Of a stretch of 39,680 nt of DNA, positions 15,303-23,154 are shown piece by piece (positions within the stretch are counted from its first letter, which is position 1; each line of letters begins with the position of its first letter). The stretch spans positions 1 to 39,680 of the forward strand of contig JABJBD010000099.1 of the NCBI GenBank assembly GCA_018668795.1, given 5' to 3'. Under the pieces are notes generated by a model. It was not told the origin of the DNA. It searched no databases and worked only from the letters and a program-made list of their open reading frames with translations. The position numbers and the translations under genes were made by a program. This stretch comes from Candidatus Puniceispirillum sp. (GTDB taxonomy: Bacteria; Pseudomonadota; Alphaproteobacteria; Puniceispirillales; Puniceispirillaceae).

Positions 15303-16040
15303 TTACGACTTGTTCGGCGATACATAACTGCGCCACTGGCCGTCAATGAAAACACTGGCTGGTTGAAAGCGGGCTTTATAGTACATCTTGCTGCTATCTT
15401 CGACATAATAGCCAAGATAAAGCCATGGCAATCCAAGCTCCTTGGCAAAATTAATCATGTCCATAATCATATAGGTGCCAAGTGATCTCTTTGTTTCGGC
15501 AGGATCAAAAAAGCTGTAAACGGCGCTTAATCCGTCATTTTGAACATCAGTCAGCACCGTTCCGATCAATTTCCCTTCAGCGTTGATATAATTCAATAAC
15601 ACTGACTCTATAGGACTGTTCTCGATCATGCTGACAAACTCATCATGATTCATTGATGCCATTTGGCCATCACTATGGCGGGTGCCAATATAGCTTTTGA
15701 AAAGGTTGAAATGTTCTGCTGTTGGCGAGATTGGCGCAACATGACGCTTCAAATCTTTATTCATGCGCCAGATTCGAGACAGATTGCGTTTCATTTTGAA
15801 ATTGGCTGTATCGACACGCCACGGAACACAGGCATTACAACCAGGGCAGGCGGGCTTGTAAACCCAGTTTTCGACACGTCGAAAACCGGCACGTGCCATT
15901 TGATCGTGCAAAGCCGGATTCTGGCTAATATCGACTGCAACGCGCTGTTCGGTGCGTCCGGCAATATAGGGGCATTCGCTTCGCATGCTCAAACGAACAG
16001 CAAGTGGGGGTTGTTTATGAAGACGCTTATCCTGATCCAT
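15303..16040 (-). CDS. bpt: Aspartate/glutamate leucyltransferase (N-end rule)
   Basis: Adds leucine from Leu-tRNA to proteins starting with Asp or Glu, marking them for ClpS/ClpAP degradation. The N-terminal ATE domain has CPYIAGRTEQRV and the cysteine box YKPACPGCNACVPWRV. The C-terminal domain has GYYVEDSSKMYYKARFQP. These match the Bpt branch; eukaryotic-type arginyltransferase is the nearest alternative. The start is uncertain. The ATG at 16040 gives 245 residues, and a TTG at 16055 would add five; neither has a clear ribosome-binding site. No clpS or clpA is in the window. The gene is convergent with parC and lies downstream of ilvA on the same strand. Confidence 0.9.
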   Translation of the reverse strand: MDQDKRLHKQPPLAVRLSMRSECPYIAGRTEQRVAVDISQNPALHDQMARAGFRRVENWVYKPACPGCNACVPWRVDTANFKMKRNLSRIWRMNKDLKRHVAPISPTAEHFNLFKSYIGTRHSDGQMASMNHDEFVSMIENSPIESVLLNYINAEGKLIGTVLTDVQNDGLSAVYSFFDPAETKRSLGTYMIMDMINFAKELGLPWLYLGYYVEDSSKMYYKARFQPASVFIDGQWRSYVSPNKS

Positions 16041-16127
16041 AATATAATGTGCCAATTAATATCGGCAAAGATCAAGTAACATATGGTGGTTTAGCGCATT
16101 AACCGACAAAATGCCCTTTATTGAACG

Positions 16128-17348
16128 CTAGCTGTTATCAGCGTCATCAAGCTGGCGAACTGTAAAGTTTGCCTGACGTAAATCATCTATGATCTCCTTT
16201 ACATGCTCGGTGCCACGTGTTTCGATAACCGCATCAATTTTTGCAAGTTTGGCAGGAACATCAAAAAACAGCCGTTGATGATAAATTTCGATGATATTGC
16301 CACCACACCGTCCGATGGATGCGGTAATTGCCGCCAGCATCCCCGGCTCGTCCGAAATATCGATACGCAAACGCGCTACGCGGCCATCGCTGGCCATATT
16401 TCGGTTTAGAATTGACGCCAATAAACGTGGGTCGATATTGCCACCACAAATCACAACGCCGACTTTCTTGCCAGCAAACATCTCTGGATAGGCGTATAGC
16501 GCCGCAATGCCAGCAGCACCTGCACCTTCTGATACAACGCGTTGTTGTTCAATCAGCGCACCAACAGCCCATTCAAGTTGTTGTTCGTTTACCAACAGAA
16601 TATCGTCAACATTCTTTTCGATAACGGGCAAGGTTACGCCCCCGGGTTTTTTGACTGCAATACCTTCGGCAAGCGTTTCGCCGCCACAAACAATATCCTG
16701 TCCAGCTACCGCCAGCTTCATTGATGGATAAGCTTCGGTCTGAACACCATAGATTTTAATATCTGGGCGCATATCACGCGCTATTATCGAAATGCCGCCC
16801 ATTAGGCCCCCGCCGCCAATCGGCACCACCAGCATATCCAGATCAGGATGGTCTTCCAGCATTTCGAGCCCGACAGTGCCTTGACCTTGCATGACCTTGG
16901 TATTGTCATAAGGGTGAATAAGGGTCAAGCCACGTTCTTCAATCAGCTTTTGTACCGTATTTTCACATTCATTTAGGTTGCGGCCTTCCAACACCACTTC
17001 GGCGCCATAGCTTCGCGTGCGCGTAACCTTGGCAAAGGGGGTTTGTGACGGCATCACAATAACGGCTGGAATCCCCATCCTTTCGGCGTGATACGCAACC
17101 GCTTGGGCGTGATTGCCTGCCGACATGGCTATAACGCCTTTTTCGCGTTGAGCCTTATCAAGGCTAAACATCGCAACATAAGCACCGCGTGCCTTGAATG
17201 ATGACGTATATTGCTGGCATTCGAGTTTTACAAAAACCTCACATCCCAGTTGGCGTGATAACAATGGTGATTCTACCATTGGCGTGCGGATTACATTACC
17301 GGCAAGTAATGTTGCCGCATCGCGGATATCTTGAGCTGAAACACGCAT
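16128..17348 (-). CDS. ilvA: Threonine dehydratase with single C-terminal ACT domain
   Basis: Deaminates threonine to 2-oxobutyrate. The start is placed at the ATG at 17348, which has AAGGGG about seven bases upstream on its strand; the longer frame to 17399 adds 17 unconserved residues. The 406-residue protein has the PLP lysine K52 in YTSSFKARGAYVAM, the SAGNHAQAVAYH loop and the glycine loop VPIGGGGLMGG. A single ACT domain follows (about 325-400, with LRIDISDEPGMLAAI). This one-ACT form differs from E. coli IlvA, which has two ACT-like domains, so it may be a catabolic or differently controlled enzyme. No other branched-chain synthesis gene is adjacent. Confidence 0.9.
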   Translation of the reverse strand: MRVSAQDIRDAATLLAGNVIRTPMVESPLLSRQLGCEVFVKLECQQYTSSFKARGAYVAMFSLDKAQREKGVIAMSAGNHAQAVAYHAERMGIPAVIVMPSQTPFAKVTRTRSYGAEVVLEGRNLNECENTVQKLIEERGLTLIHPYDNTKVMQGQGTVGLEMLEDHPDLDMLVVPIGGGGLMGGISIIARDMRPDIKIYGVQTEAYPSMKLAVAGQDIVCGGETLAEGIAVKKPGGVTLPVIEKNVDDILLVNEQQLEWAVGALIEQQRVVSEGAGAAGIAALYAYPEMFAGKKVGVVICGGNIDPRLLASILNRNMASDGRVARLRIDISDEPGMLAAITASIGRCGGNIIEIYHQRLFFDVPAKLAKIDAVIETRGTEHVKEIIDDLRQANFTVRQLDDADNS

Positions 17349-17449
17349 TGATGAACCCCTTTGGAGATAGAATTGCCAAACATGGGGGGACATGTCCAAC
17401 AGAGTTGAATTTACATTGTTTTGACGTTAGCTGGCTTTGATTATCTGCG

Positions 17450-18460
17450 CTAGTGAAGATATTTTTTTGCAAGCAGAATTTTGGCAATCTGCGGAGCAAA
17501 ATAGGTAATCACAGCATCCGCGCCTGCGCGTTTGAAAGCGGTCATGCTTTCCATCATGCTTCGGTCATGATCAAGCCAGCCATTTTCGGCTGCCGCTACG
17601 ATCATGGCATATTCACCTGACACCTGATAGGCAATGCATGGCACCCCAAATTCGGTTTTTGCCCTGTTCAGAATATCCAGATAGGGCATACCCGGTTTGA
17701 TGATAACCATATCGGCACCTTCTTGCAGATCAAGGTCAATTTCATGCATGGCTTCATCACTATTCGCCGGATCCATCTGATAACTTGATTTACCTGATGA
17801 CCCAAGCGAAGCACCAGCCTTGACCGCGTCACGAAATGGGCCATAGAACGCAGACGCATATTTTGCCGCATAGGCCATGATCATTACATTTTGGTGGCCA
17901 GCATCATCAAGCGCTGATCTCACCGCGCCAACACGCCCGTCCATCATGTCGGATGGAGCAATAATATCACAGCCAGCATCAGCTTGCAGAACCGCTTGCT
18001 GACACAGAATATCAACTGTTTCGTCATTGGCGATTATGCCATCGCGGATGACGCCGTCATGTCCATGGTCGGTAAAGGGATCAAGCGCAACATCGCAAAT
18101 AACTCCAAGGTCAGGGCAGGCACTTTTGACAGCACGAACCGCTTGGCAGACAAGGTTGTTACCATCAAGGGCATCGGTGCCGTCAGCATCTTTCTGTGAT
18201 GCATCAAGGGCTGGAAAAATAGCAATAGCGGGTATCGAAAGGGCAACGGCTTCGCCAGCCTTTTCAACAAGCCGGTCAATCGAATAGCGGAACTGACCAG
18301 GCATTGACGTAATGGGCTCATCAATCTCCTGACCTTCGACAACAAACATAGGCCAGATCAAATCATCAACCGAAATGCTGGTCTCGCCCATAAGACGGCG
18401 CGAAAATGATTGCATGCGGTTACGGCGCATCCGCGTGGATGGAAATTGACCTCTACTCAT
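17450..18460 (-). CDS. hemB: Delta-aminolevulinic acid dehydratase (porphobilinogen synthase)
   Basis: Joins two molecules of 5-aminolevulinate into porphobilinogen for heme and other tetrapyrroles. The start at 18460 gives MSRGQFPSTRMRRNRMQ and 336 residues, the family length. The open frame extends to 18535, but that part overlaps the divergent gene and is not conserved. The Schiff-base lysines are K200 (YAAKYASAFYGPF) and K255 (VIIKPGMPYLD). At the metal site the sequence is DVALDPFTDHGHDG (123-136), with Ala and Asp in place of the three zinc cysteines, so this belongs to the magnesium-dependent class. It is divergent from the hydrolase-like gene, with about 50 bp between them. Confidence 0.96.
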   Translation of the reverse strand: MSRGQFPSTRMRRNRMQSFSRRLMGETSISVDDLIWPMFVVEGQEIDEPITSMPGQFRYSIDRLVEKAGEAVALSIPAIAIFPALDASQKDADGTDALDGNNLVCQAVRAVKSACPDLGVICDVALDPFTDHGHDGVIRDGIIANDETVDILCQQAVLQADAGCDIIAPSDMMDGRVGAVRSALDDAGHQNVMIMAYAAKYASAFYGPFRDAVKAGASLGSSGKSSYQMDPANSDEAMHEIDLDLQEGADMVIIKPGMPYLDILNRAKTEFGVPCIAYQVSGEYAMIVAAAENGWLDHDRSMMESMTAFKRAGADAVITYFAPQIAKILLAKKYLH

Positions 18461-18511
18461 GCCAGCTGGTTTCCGATATGGTTCATAATCATCGGATATA
18501 TGTAAACAAAC

Positions 18512-19597
18512 ATGGGCCTTTCTGCAATGCGACAAAGCGACATCATCTGTTCAGTTGAGACAGGCACAAGGTCACAAAAGGTCGGTGTTATAACGCTTGA
18601 CCGCCCCAAGGCTTTGAATGCGCTTAGTGTAGAGATGGTTACGACCATACATGACCAGCTAAATATATGGGATCAGGACGATGCTTTATCGCATGTCATT
18701 ATCAAAAGCAGTGCGCCGCGTGCCTTTTGTGCTGGCGGTGATGTGCGCTATGCGCGTGAATTATTGCTTACAGATCCGGTGAATGGCGCGCTGGGCTATT
18801 TCAAGGCTGAATATCTAGCCGATGTGGCGGTTGCACAATTTTCCAAGCCGATCATTGCGCTATGTGTCGGTATTGTCATGGGCGGTGGGGCAGGTATAGC
18901 CCAAAATTGCAGCCATATTGTCGCCACTGATACAACGCGTTTTGCCATGCCTGAAACGGCTATCGGCTTATTTCCGGATGCGACAGCCAGCCTGTTTTTG
19001 GGGCGCTGTCCTCGTCCAATCGCTTTATGGCTGGGCACCACAGGGGCCATTATTGATGGTGCTGAATGCATGATGCTGGGGCTTGCACATGCGGTTGTCA
19101 AAACGGCTGATATTGATGCGCTGGCTGGCGCGCTTGTCGCCTGCAATCCTGATGAGATAGACGATGTTATCGGCACATTTCAGATTGATCCGGGTGTGCC
19201 GGGACTAAGTGCCAACAGGGCGGCGATTGATTATATTTTTGGCGGTGCAAAGGCCGAAGATATGGTCATCCGTGCCAGCGATATGGCGCGTATCAAGGGT
19301 GATGCCTTTGCTGCTAACATCCACAACTTGCTGACAACGCGCTGTCCAGTTTCAATAAAGTTGTTCATCCATTTGCTGACCTTGTCCGACATGCTTGATG
19401 GCGTGGACGCTGCGCTTGATCTTGATTTCAAGCTTGCGCTCAAGATGATGCGCCGCCCTGATCTGTCTGAAGGCATCCGGGCCGTGCTGGTTGATAAGGA
19501 TCATGCGCCTATATGGTCACCAGCGACACTGGCCGAGGTTTCGGATCACATGATCGCCGATATCTTTAACCATGAGGGGCTTCCTGCCTTGCGTTAG
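18512..19597 (+). CDS. Enoyl-CoA hydratase/isomerase superfamily, probable 3-hydroxyisobutyryl-CoA hydrolase
   Basis: A 361-residue crotonase-fold protein. RAFCAGGDVRYARELL (70-85) and GIVMGGGAGIAQN (120-132) form the oxyanion-hole loops. FAMPETAIGLFPD (144-156) keeps the paired acids E148 and D156 typical of 3-hydroxyisobutyryl-CoA hydrolases of valine breakdown. After that motif the sequence reads ATASLFL, where hydrolases usually have VGGGYFL, so the assignment to this subgroup is probable but not certain. The helical C-terminal extension of that subgroup is present. Starts at ATG 18512 or ATG 18527 are both possible, and neither has a clear ribosome-binding site. It is divergent from hemB and no other valine-catabolic gene is adjacent. 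Confidence 0.8.
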   Translation: MGLSAMRQSDIICSVETGTRSQKVGVITLDRPKALNALSVEMVTTIHDQLNIWDQDDALSHVIIKSSAPRAFCAGGDVRYARELLLTDPVNGALGYFKAEYLADVAVAQFSKPIIALCVGIVMGGGAGIAQNCSHIVATDTTRFAMPETAIGLFPDATASLFLGRCPRPIALWLGTTGAIIDGAECMMLGLAHAVVKTADIDALAGALVACNPDEIDDVIGTFQIDPGVPGLSANRAAIDYIFGGAKAEDMVIRASDMARIKGDAFAANIHNLLTTRCPVSIKLFIHLLTLSDMLDGVDAALDLDFKLALKMMRRPDLSEGIRAVLVDKDHAPIWSPATLAEVSDHMIADIFNHEGLPALR

Positions 19598-19606
19598 ACA
19601 GGGCTT

Positions 19607-19683
19607 CAATCTAGATTGTCGGTGTTGACATGCTGTCCCATTGATGTAATCGCATATCTCTTTACCCAGATTTGCCAGATCTG
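19607..19683. repeat. Palindrome and tandem 9-bp repeat upstream of proS
   Basis: CAATCTAGATTG at 19607-19618 is a perfect 12-bp palindrome. CCAGATTTG (19666-19674) is followed directly by CCAGATCTG (19675-19683), with eight of nine bases identical. A perfect TTGACA at 19625-19630 lies between them, but no good -10 element is seen at the usual distance. The region probably holds the proS promoter, and the repeats could be regulatory. Confidence 0.3.
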
Positions 19684-19714
19684 ATAACGAATAAACCATA
19701 CCAAGGAAATTTTG

Positions 19715-21028
19715 ATGCGTCTTAGCCAGTATTTTCTCCCTCTTTTAAAAGAAACTCCGAAAGAAGCGCAAATCGCGTCACATCGTTTGATGTTGCGTGC
19801 GGGCATGGTGCAACAGTCAAGCGCGGGTATTTATTCCTGGTTACCGCTTGGCAAGCGCGTTCTTGATAAAATTGAAAATATTGTTCGTGAAGAACAAAAC
19901 CGGGCAGGTGCCTTGGAAATTCTGATGCCAACCATTCAGCCAGCCGAGTTATGGCAGGAATCTGGTCGGTATGACGATTATGGTGCCGAGATGTTGCGCA
20001 TTGTTGATCGGCATGACCGCAACATGCTTTACGGACCAACGAACGAAGAACAGATCACCGATATTTTTCGGGCACATGTGCGAAGCTACAAGGCACTACC
20101 GCTAAATATGTATCATATCCAGTGGAAATTCCGTGATGAAGTGCGTCCACGCTTTGGGATTATGCGGGGACGTGAATTTCTGATGAAGGATGCCTATTCT
20201 TTTGATCTTGATGGCGATAAGGCACGCGCGGCTTATAACCGGATGTTTGTGTCCTATCTCAAAACCTTTGCGCGCATGGGTTTGACAGCTATTCCGATGG
20301 AGGCTGATACAGGTCCTATTGGCGGCGATATGAGTCACGAATTCATCATTCTGGCCGAAACAGGCGAAAGCGGCGTCTTTTTTCACAAAGACTGGATGAA
20401 TATCAATCTGGATGCTGACATTGACTACAATACTGACTTACAGCCGTTTGTTGATAAATTTACCAGCCTCTATGCACGTGCTGATGACATGCATGATCCG
20501 GAAAACTGTCCGGTACCGTCGGATGATCTGATGTCTTTGCGTGGCATTGAGATTGGCCATATTTTTTACTTTGGCACCAAATATTCTGAAACTATGGGTG
20601 CCACGGTCAGTGGCCCCGATGGCAAGCCTGTGCCTGTTCACATGGGCTCTTATGGTATTGGTGTCTCGCGGCTTGTTGGCGGCATTATCGAAGCCAGTCA
20701 TGATGACAAGGGCATCATCTGGCCAGATGCGGTGGCGCCTTTTGGTGTTGCCATCATCAATCTAAAACCTGGTGATGCCATATGTGATGCCCAAGCAGAT
20801 CAACTTTACCAACAATTTGATAATGCGGGACTGGAACCGTTACTTGATGATCGCAATGACCGCCCCGGTGCCAAGATGGCAAGCATGGATCTGATCGGTA
20901 TTCCGTGGCAAATCGTTGTTGGCCCCCGCGGTATGGAACATAACATGGTCGAACTAAAAAGGCGCAAAACAGGCGAAACTGCCGAAATGTCGCCAGATTC
21001 TGCTGTTACCAAAATCTTAAATGGATAA
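19715..21028 (+). CDS. proS: Prolyl-tRNA synthetase, short type without insertion domain
   Basis: Charges tRNA-Pro. The ATG at 19715 has AAGGAA seven bases upstream, while the TTG at 19712 is one codon earlier. The 437 residues show class II motif 1 (PLGKRVLDKIENIVREE), motif 2 (FRDEVRPRFGIMRGREFLMK) and motif 3 (GSYGIGVSRLVGGII), followed by an anticodon-binding domain from about residue 340. E. coli ProS, at about 570 residues, has an editing insertion between motifs 2 and 3 that is missing here. This is normal for Alphaproteobacteria and means that mischarged Ala-tRNA-Pro must be cleared by a separate protein. It leads the proS-lolC-lolD-dnaE run. Confidence 0.96.
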   Translation: MRLSQYFLPLLKETPKEAQIASHRLMLRAGMVQQSSAGIYSWLPLGKRVLDKIENIVREEQNRAGALEILMPTIQPAELWQESGRYDDYGAEMLRIVDRHDRNMLYGPTNEEQITDIFRAHVRSYKALPLNMYHIQWKFRDEVRPRFGIMRGREFLMKDAYSFDLDGDKARAAYNRMFVSYLKTFARMGLTAIPMEADTGPIGGDMSHEFIILAETGESGVFFHKDWMNINLDADIDYNTDLQPFVDKFTSLYARADDMHDPENCPVPSDDLMSLRGIEIGHIFYFGTKYSETMGATVSGPDGKPVPVHMGSYGIGVSRLVGGIIEASHDDKGIIWPDAVAPFGVAIINLKPGDAICDAQADQLYQQFDNAGLEPLLDDRNDRPGAKMASMDLIGIPWQIVVGPRGMEHNMVELKRRKTGETAEMSPDSAVTKILNG

Positions 21029-21084
21029 TTGTTTTTCAAAATGTCGAACGTCCTTCTGCTAACGTCTATATTGGGAACTGTTTA

Positions 21085-22341
21085 ATGGCTTTATTTTTCT
21101 CTCCGGTCGAACGGATGCTTGCAATGCGTTATATGCGGGCGCGTCGGGCTGAGGGGTTTATCTCGGTCATAGCGTGGTTTTCACTAGCCGGTATTACGCT
21201 AGGGGTCGCCACATTGATTATCGTTATGTCGGTGATGAATGGATTTCGCGCCGAACTTGTTGATCGCATTCTTGGCCTTAATGGCCATGTAGCTATTTAC
21301 AGTACCGCAGGCAACGGCATCAAAGATTACGATAATTTGGCTCTGTCTATCACTGAAATGCCTGGCGTTATTGCTGTCACACCTCAGATCGAAGGTCAGG
21401 TTATGGCGACCAAGAACGCAGTCAACCTTGGTGCCGTCATTCGGGGGGTGCGCTGGTCAGACTTGGCTGCTCGCAAACCGTTATGGGAATCGCTTAATGA
21501 AAAGGCAATTGCCAGCTTTCGTGATGAAGGCGGGGTGCTGATCGGTAAAACTATGGCGTTCAAGACGGGTATTGCCCCGGGGGGCACGATAACGCTAACC
21601 ACCGCGCGTGGTAAGGCCACGGCATTTGGCACCTTGCCAACACGCCGAAGTTTTAAAGTAGCAGGCGTTTTTGATGTTGGCATGCATGAATATGATACCA
21701 GCTTCATCTTCATGCCGCTTGACGTAGCTGGGGATTTTCTTGGCTTGCCTACATCGGTCTCAGGACTTGAAATCTATGTTGATGATCCACAAAATATCGC
21801 ATTTTACCGAACCGCTATTGCCAGCACGCTTGCCAAAGACCTGCGCGCCTTTGATTGGCTGGACAGGAACAAAAGCTTTTTGAACGCGCTTGCTGTCGAA
21901 CGCAATGTCATGTTTCTTATCCTGACGCTTATCATCCTTGTCGCGGCTTTTAATATCGTGTCATCAATGATTATGTTGGTGCGTTCAAAGAATGCCGATA
22001 TTGCCGTATTACGGACAATGGGGGCAAGCGGCGGGTCAATTTTGCGGGTTTTCCTGATGACAGGTGCCAGCATTGGCGTTGTTGGCACGGCCATCGGATC
22101 GGTTCTTGGGATGCTGTTTTGCTGGAAAATAGATGCCATAAAACAGTTTCTCGAGGGTATATCAGGTGCCGAATTATTCGCTGCCGAAATTTATTTTCTG
22201 TCCAATTTGCCCGCTAAAGTCGATCCACAGGAAGTGTTGATGGTGATTGTAATGGCGATCACATTATCTTTCTTGGCCAGCCTGTATCCAGCATGGCGTG
22301 CGACGCGTATCGCCCCAGCCGAGGCATTGCGCTATGAATAA
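21085..22341 (+). CDS. lolC: Lipoprotein-releasing ABC transporter permease, LolC/LolE family
   Basis: The membrane subunit of the Lol complex, which extracts lipoproteins from the inner membrane and passes them to the carrier LolA. The 418-residue protein has one N-terminal membrane segment (about 25-48, ISVIAWFSLAGITLGVATLI), a large periplasmic domain, and three C-terminal segments beginning near 275 (NVMFLILTLIILVAAFNIVSS), 318 and 380. This is the MacB/FtsX-like topology of the family. It is the only Lol permease in the window, so it could work as a homodimer or pair with a partner encoded elsewhere. The last eight bases overlap the lolD start. Confidence 0.9.
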   Translation: MALFFSPVERMLAMRYMRARRAEGFISVIAWFSLAGITLGVATLIIVMSVMNGFRAELVDRILGLNGHVAIYSTAGNGIKDYDNLALSITEMPGVIAVTPQIEGQVMATKNAVNLGAVIRGVRWSDLAARKPLWESLNEKAIASFRDEGGVLIGKTMAFKTGIAPGGTITLTTARGKATAFGTLPTRRSFKVAGVFDVGMHEYDTSFIFMPLDVAGDFLGLPTSVSGLEIYVDDPQNIAFYRTAIASTLAKDLRAFDWLDRNKSFLNALAVERNVMFLILTLIILVAAFNIVSSMIMLVRSKNADIAVLRTMGASGGSILRVFLMTGASIGVVGTAIGSVLGMLFCWKIDAIKQFLEGISGAELFAAEIYFLSNLPAKVDPQEVLMVIVMAITLSFLASLYPAWRATRIAPAEALRYE

Positions 22342-23035
22342 GAATGAACAAAGCCGTATGCCCATGCTATCGCTTGACAAGGTGACAAAGCATTTCACAC
22401 AAGGTGATAACAAACTGGAAATCTTGAGTGATGCTAGCTTAACCGTTGCATCAGGCGAAATGAAAGCGCTCATAGGCCCTTCGGGGTCGGGCAAATCAAC
22501 CTTGCTGAATATCGCGGGGCTTCTTGACACACCGACCAGTGGCACCGTGACTATTGCTGGTCAGCAAACAGACAAGCTTGGCCGCCGAAAGCGTGGTCAG
22601 CTTCGCCGCTCGCACATTGGTTTTGTTTTTCAGTTCCACCGCTTGCTTCCTGAATTTTCAGCACTGGAAAACATCATGATTCCGCAAATGCTGAACGGCC
22701 TTAGTCGTGACGAAGCCGCCGCCCGCGCTGAACAATTATTGCAGATGGTTGGCCTTGTAAACCGCGATAGCCATCGTCCGGGCTTGCTATCAGGTGGTGA
22801 ACAGCAACGTGTTGCTATTGCGCGTTCGGTGGCAAATGCGCCGCGTGTCCTTCTGGCTGACGAGCCAACAGGCAATCTTGATCCGGTAACAGCGGCAAGT
22901 GTTTTTGAACATCTATCGGCTATTGTACATGGCACGAATACAGCGGCCTTGGTTGTTACGCATAATCAGCAATTAGCGCATGAAATGGACAGCATTCTGA
23001 CGCTTAAAAACGGTGTCATCGAAACTATCAACTGA
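22334..23035 (+). CDS. lolD: Lipoprotein-releasing ABC transporter ATP-binding protein
   Basis: The ATPase that drives the Lol permease. The start is set at the ATG at 22334, inside the lolC end, which gives MNKNEQSRMPMLSLDKV and 233 residues, the usual LolD length. The open frame from 22298 adds 12 residues that only mirror the lolC frame. Visible motifs are Walker A GPSGSGKSTLL, the Q-loop in GFVFQFHRLLPEF, the ABC signature LLSGGEQQRVAIARS, Walker B VLLADEPTGNLD and the switch His in VVTHNQ. The translational overlap with lolC supports production in a fixed ratio. Confidence 0.95.
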   Translation: MNKNEQSRMPMLSLDKVTKHFTQGDNKLEILSDASLTVASGEMKALIGPSGSGKSTLLNIAGLLDTPTSGTVTIAGQQTDKLGRRKRGQLRRSHIGFVFQFHRLLPEFSALENIMIPQMLNGLSRDEAAARAEQLLQMVGLVNRDSHRPGLLSGGEQQRVAIARSVANAPRVLLADEPTGNLDPVTAASVFEHLSAIVHGTNTAALVVTHNQQLAHEMDSILTLKNGVIETIN

Positions 23036-23104
23036 TCTTTGTTCCAGTTTTTTGAATAAAATTTACACAACCTTATTTCCACGCATTGCACTTACGTGAC
23101 TATG

Positions 23105-23126
23105 GTTTATGCTGGGGTTTATGCTG
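23105..23126 (+). repeat. 10-bp direct repeat upstream of dnaE
   Basis: GTTTATGCTG occurs twice, at 23105-23114 and 23117-23126, separated by two bases. It lies 29-50 bases before the dnaE start. A weak promoter-like pair overlaps it (TTGCAC at 23086-23091 and TATGCT at 23108-23113, spacer 16). It could be an operator or chance. Confidence 0.35.
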
Positions 23127-23154
23127 ATCCCTTCAGCCGTGAAACAGGTGTTAA

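Noticed and set aside
18461..18535. Extended N-terminus of HemB
   Set aside because: It overlaps the divergent hydrolase-like gene and adds 25 residues beyond the usual HemB start; MSRGQFPSTRMRRNR is the conserved beginning.
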